This document shows, one piece after another, positions 61,456 to 64,000 of a stretch of 64,000 nt of DNA; positions within the stretch are counted from its first letter, which is position 1; each line of letters opens with the position of its first letter. The notes under the pieces were generated by a model. The model was not told the DNA's origin. It worked only from the letters and a program-made list of their open reading frames with translations, and did no database searches. Made by a program: the position numbers and the translations under genes. The DNA lies in assembly GCA_014379405.1 (NCBI GenBank), contig JACMLU010000025.1:124001-188000 (forward strand), written 5' to 3'. Source of the stretch: Flavobacterium sp. (lineage in GTDB: Bacteria > Bacteroidota > Bacteroidia > Flavobacteriales > Flavobacteriaceae).

Positions 61456-62770
61456 TTATTTTAGCAACGAAACAAACTGTTTCAATTTGCCACTTTTACT
61501 TCGTTCCAGTTTTTCTTTTCTAATAAATGAAAAAATCAATCCTTTTTCCAAATATAAGGCAATTGCGGCTTCAATTTTTTGGATTTGTTCCAAATTTAAT
61601 TCGATTTTGCTCACATATTCAATTTCAAAAGTATCGATTTTAGTTTGTTTGATGACAAATTCTTTTACGTTGCCATCGTCTTCGATGATGCTTTTGGTTA
61701 CGTAATAAAAAGTCAATCCAGGCGATTTTTTCCCGCTTGGCAAAACAGCAATATCATTGGTTCTACCAATTAATTGTTGAAGAATAGGTTTTTTTGGTAT
61801 GCTTTTTTCGTCCAAAATTCCAATGTCGCCAATGTCGTATCGAATAAAAGGATGCGCTTTGTTGAACAAAGAAGTGATTACGATTCGACCTGCTGCACCG
61901 TAAGGCAAAACATTGTTATTATCGTCCAAAATTTCTATAAAAAGCGTTTCGGAATTTACTTGCCATACGCCTTTAGTGTTTTGAAAAGCAATCAAATCCA
62001 GTTCCGAAGCTCCGTATTCATTGACAACAGAAACTCCAAATTGTTTTTCCAAAAGAATTTTATCTCCCTCAAAAAGCATTTCGGAAGTTACGACACAGAC
62101 TTTCAAAGTCGGACAAAGGTCTTTTAAAACAATATTTTTTTGTTGTAAAAATTTGGCAAACAAAATGATTGAGCTCGTGTAGCCATTGATATAATCAAAT
62201 TTCCGAGTCTTGAATTCTTTTAAGAAAACTTCCAAAACCACATCCGACAAATCGAAAATAGAAAATCGAAAGCGGTTGCCCAGAAAATCCTTGAAACGCT
62301 CCTTTCTATTACCTATAAAATCCAATGGAATGCCATAAAAACGAGCTTGATAAGACGAATTGAAATCAATTCCGTGCCAGCCAAAACGATTGATGATATT
62401 GGCCCAAGTCAAGGCGTGCGAAAATTTGTCTTTGGCAAAAATAAACGGATCGCCACTGGAACCGGATGTTTTATTGACATACACATTTTTCAAAGAAAAC
62501 CCTTTTGAAAGTCTTTCAATCAAGGGTTTTTGAAAGTCTTTCTTGGTCATTATGGGCAAATCATTCCAAGTATTGAAAGTGATTTTGCCAACGAGATTTT
62601 GATACGAATGATTGTTTTTTAAATGATAATCAACAATTTCTTGTTTTTTTTTTTTCAATAAAAGCTTCAAATTCTTGTTCGGGAATAGATTGGATTTTTC
62701 GCAATTCGGCTTCTGCATCCTTTATAGGAAACCCGTTTATTTGAAGTGAGAAATCGAAAAGTGGAATCAT
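61456..62770 (-). CDS. Phenylacetate-CoA ligase/CapK-like adenylate-forming protein, frame broken by an A12 tract
   Basis: The conserved start is ATG 62770 (MIPLFDFSLQINGFPIKDAEAE), one base after the higA stop. It reads to EAFIEKKK, where 12 A on the minus strand (12 T at 62644-62655) shift the frame into an early stop. With 11 A the frame would run 437 residues to 61456. The intact downstream frame can also be read from ATG 62718 but with an unrelated N-terminus. The body shows VNKTSGSSGDPFIFAKDK (P-loop), NEYGASELDLIAFQN, FIRYDIGDIGILD and the C-terminal lid KEKLERSKSGKLKQF. CapK-like proteins occur in capsule loci and may activate an acyl group. It is either a sequencing error, a pseudogene or a phase-variable gene. 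Confidence 0.8.
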
Positions 62771-63073
62771 TTAGGCTACTTTTTGAACATTGAATCGTTT
62801 GATGGATTCCAATTCTTGTTTTTTATTTTCGGTTTCTTCTTCTATGTCAAAATCATCTTGGAGACCCAACCAAAATTTGGCAGAATTTCCAAAATATTGA
62901 CTTAGTCGCAATGCCGTGTCGGCTGTTATTCTTCGTTTTCCCTTGATAATTTCAGAAATCCTAGTTTGCGGAATTTTCAAGTCCTTGCACAAACGGTAAG
63001 AAGTTATTTCCAGTGGAATGAGGAACTCCTCCAGTAAAATTTCGCCCGGATGTATGTTTTTAAGCTTTTCCAT
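62771..63073 (-). CDS. higA: HigA family antitoxin
   Basis: The protein has 100 residues. NIHPGEILLEEFLIPLEITSYRLCKDLKIPQTRISEIIKGKRRITADTALRLSQYFGNSAKFWLGLQDDFDIE is a clear HigA-type HTH antitoxin (xre family). It neutralises and co-represses with HigB. It lies 12 bases after higB, and its stop codon is directly followed by the ATG of the CapK-like gene (TAAATG), so the polysaccharide gene may be read from the toxin-antitoxin promoter. Confidence 0.93.
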   Translation of the reverse strand: MEKLKNIHPGEILLEEFLIPLEITSYRLCKDLKIPQTRISEIIKGKRRITADTALRLSQYFGNSAKFWLGLQDDFDIEEETENKKQELESIKRFNVQKVA

Positions 63074-63085
63074 AATTTTAAGTTT

Positions 63086-63367
63086 TTAATGATAATCAAC
63101 AATTTCGACATTAGTCGCATTTCCGTTTTCCCAAATAAAAATAATGCGCCATTGGTTGTTGATTCTGATGCTGTAATAATCCTTTAAATTCCCACTTAAT
63201 TTTTCTAATCTATTGGAAGGAGGAATTCTTAAATCAATCAAATCTTGGGAGTTGTTGAGCATTCTTAGTTTTCTTCTACCAATTTGTTGAATTTCTATCG
63301 CTGGTTTTTTTACGACAATCCCGTTCCAGATTTTTTCGGTTTCTTTAGATCCAAATGAAATTATCAT
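63086..63367 (-). CDS. higB: HigB-type toxin (RelE/ParE family)
   Basis: The protein has 93 residues. KETEKIWNGIVVKKPAIEIQQIGRRKLRMLNNSQDLIDLRIPPSNRLEKLSGNLKDYYSIRINNQWRIIFIWENGNATNVEIVDYH matches HigB toxins of the host-inhibition family that cleave mRNA at the ribosome. Arg-rich positions and the INNQWRIIFIW strand are intact, so it looks functional. It is the first gene of the higBA pair (toxin first, as is normal for hig). Confidence 0.92.
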   Translation of the reverse strand: MIISFGSKETEKIWNGIVVKKPAIEIQQIGRRKLRMLNNSQDLIDLRIPPSNRLEKLSGNLKDYYSIRINNQWRIIFIWENGNATNVEIVDYH

Positions 63368-63430
63368 ACCTTTTGCGTTACTAACGTCAAAAGTAAGTAA
63401 AAAAAATTATTATTTCAAGTTAAAACAGAC

Positions 63431-63438
63431 TATTTTTG
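63431..63438 (+). promoter_or_regulatory. Flavobacterial -7 element upstream of purD
   Basis: TATTTTTG fits TAnnTTTG and lies 20 bases before the purD ATG. No TTG is found at the expected -33 position. Confidence 0.45.
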
Positions 63439-63458
63439 CCAAACTTAATAACTACACG

Positions 63459-64000
63459 ATGACAATTTTACTTTTAGGTTCTGGAGGAAGAGAACACGCT
63501 TTTGCTTGGAAAATGATTCAAAGTCCGCTTTGCGACAAACTTTTTGTGGCACCGGGAAATGCAGGAACGGCTTCGATAGCCAATAATGTTGCTATCAGCC
63601 CAACCGATTTTGATGCCGTAAAAGCATTGGTTCTTCAGGAAAAAGTAGGAATGGTAGTTGTTGGACCAGAAGATCCTTTGGTAAAAGGGATTTTCGACTT
63701 TTTCAAAAATGACAACGATTTAAAAGATATTCCAGTTATTGGACCATCAAAATTAGGTGCAACTCTTGAAGGAAGTAAAGAGTTTGCCAAAGAATTTTTG
63801 ATGAAACACAACATTCCAACGGCGGCTTACGATAGTTTCACGGCCGAAACTGTTGAAAAAGGATGCGATTTCTTGGAAACCTTGCAACCGCCTTATGTTT
63901 TGAAAGCGGATGGACTGGCAGCAGGAAAAGGCGTTTTGATTATTCACGATTTGGCGGAAGCCAAGGAAGAATTGAGAAATATGTTGGTTGGTCAAAAATT
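63459..64000 (+). CDS. purD: Phosphoribosylamine--glycine ligase, N-terminal part
   Basis: PurD joins phosphoribosylamine and glycine with ATP in purine synthesis. The first 180 residues are in the window; the gene runs off the right edge. ILLLGSGGREHAFAWKMIQSPLCDKLFVAPGNAGTASIA (N-domain), VVVGPEDPLVKGI, GPSKLGATLEGSKEFAKEFLMKHNIPTAAY and PPYVLKADGLAAGKGVLI (ATP-grasp start) match the family. The start MTILLLGSGGREHA is standard. Confidence 0.96.
   Translation, partial: MTILLLGSGGREHAFAWKMIQSPLCDKLFVAPGNAGTASIANNVAISPTDFDAVKALVLQEKVGMVVVGPEDPLVKGIFDFFKNDNDLKDIPVIGPSKLGATLEGSKEFAKEFLMKHNIPTAAYDSFTAETVEKGCDFLETLQPPYVLKADGLAAGKGVLIIHDLAEAKEELRNMLVGQK

Noticed and set aside
60816..63367. A complete phage-defence island made of ORF6N, HigBA and neighbours
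   Set aside because: The genes between them are polysaccharide enzymes, and no nuclease, methylase or other defence effector is present besides the toxin.

Overview
The window comes from a low-GC member of Bacteroidota, most likely Flavobacterium or a close relative. The evidence is: secreted proteins with the type B C-terminal signal of the type IX secretion system (T9SS), PorP/SprF-type outer-membrane proteins, promoter elements of the flavobacterial form TAnnTTTG close to start codons, and housekeeping proteins with clear flavobacterial sequence signatures (RecA, MnmG, GltX, DUF4175, GH3, DUF6909).

Layout. 1-11,986 (minus strand): a surface-adhesin/gliding-type locus with a small secreted protein, a secreted beta-helix protein, a T9SS type B cargo, a PorP/SprF protein with a long Ala/Lys/Asp repeat stalk, and the first 1,920 residues of a giant SprB-repeat adhesin that runs off the left edge. 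The order resembles sprC-sprD-sprB of F. johnsoniae. 12,416-16,406: holB, DoxX-like protein, thioesterase, a membrane protein and recA. 16,602-19,003: lipoprotein, ECF sigma factor and a protein that looks like an anti-sigma factor fused to an outer-membrane barrel. 19,072-27,139: plsC, trpS, a GIY-YIG gene framed by inverted repeats, dprA, a HU/SPOR protein, a TonB-domain protein, a Pif1-like helicase and an OmpH lipoprotein. 27,391-34,098 (minus): methyltransferase, mnmG, ybeY and DUF4175, with four parS-like sites inside the block. 34,262-41,717: gltX, a beta-barrel, an SPFH protein, a YtxH/holin-like operon, glnS with a long C-terminal extension and folB. 41,801-41,871: tRNA-Cys. 42,008-51,839: TlpA-like protein, LysE, DUF2807, RNase R, a 650-bp AT-rich gap, rpiB, a cation transporter and tex. 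51,912-56,029: tatA, an envelope coiled-coil protein, GH3 and DUF6909. 56,054-62,770: surface polysaccharide genes (UDP-glucuronate decarboxylase, initiating sugar transferase, glycosyltransferase, WecB, a PaaK/CapK-like adenylate-forming protein), interrupted by an ORF6N gene with unusual palindromes. 62,771-63,367: a HigBA toxin-antitoxin pair. The window ends inside purD.

How it fits together. Most of the window is chromosomal core: replication and repair (holB, recA, dprA), aminoacyl-tRNA synthetases and tRNA modification, RNA decay, and envelope assembly. The parS-like cluster around mnmG/ybeY suggests that the region is close to the replication origin; the AT-rich gap at 47,271-47,924 is a weaker candidate for an origin. 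The accessory interest lies in the adhesin locus, the polysaccharide locus and several palindrome-rich elements: GIY-YIG with inverted repeats, ORF6N with four related palindromes, and a 58-nt perfect palindrome.

The best candidates for something undescribed are the ORF6N gene, whose own coding palindrome recurs three times in its upstream gap, and the GIY-YIG gene between 22-bp inverted repeats. An A12 tract breaks the CapK-like gene and could be a phase-variable switch or a sequencing error.
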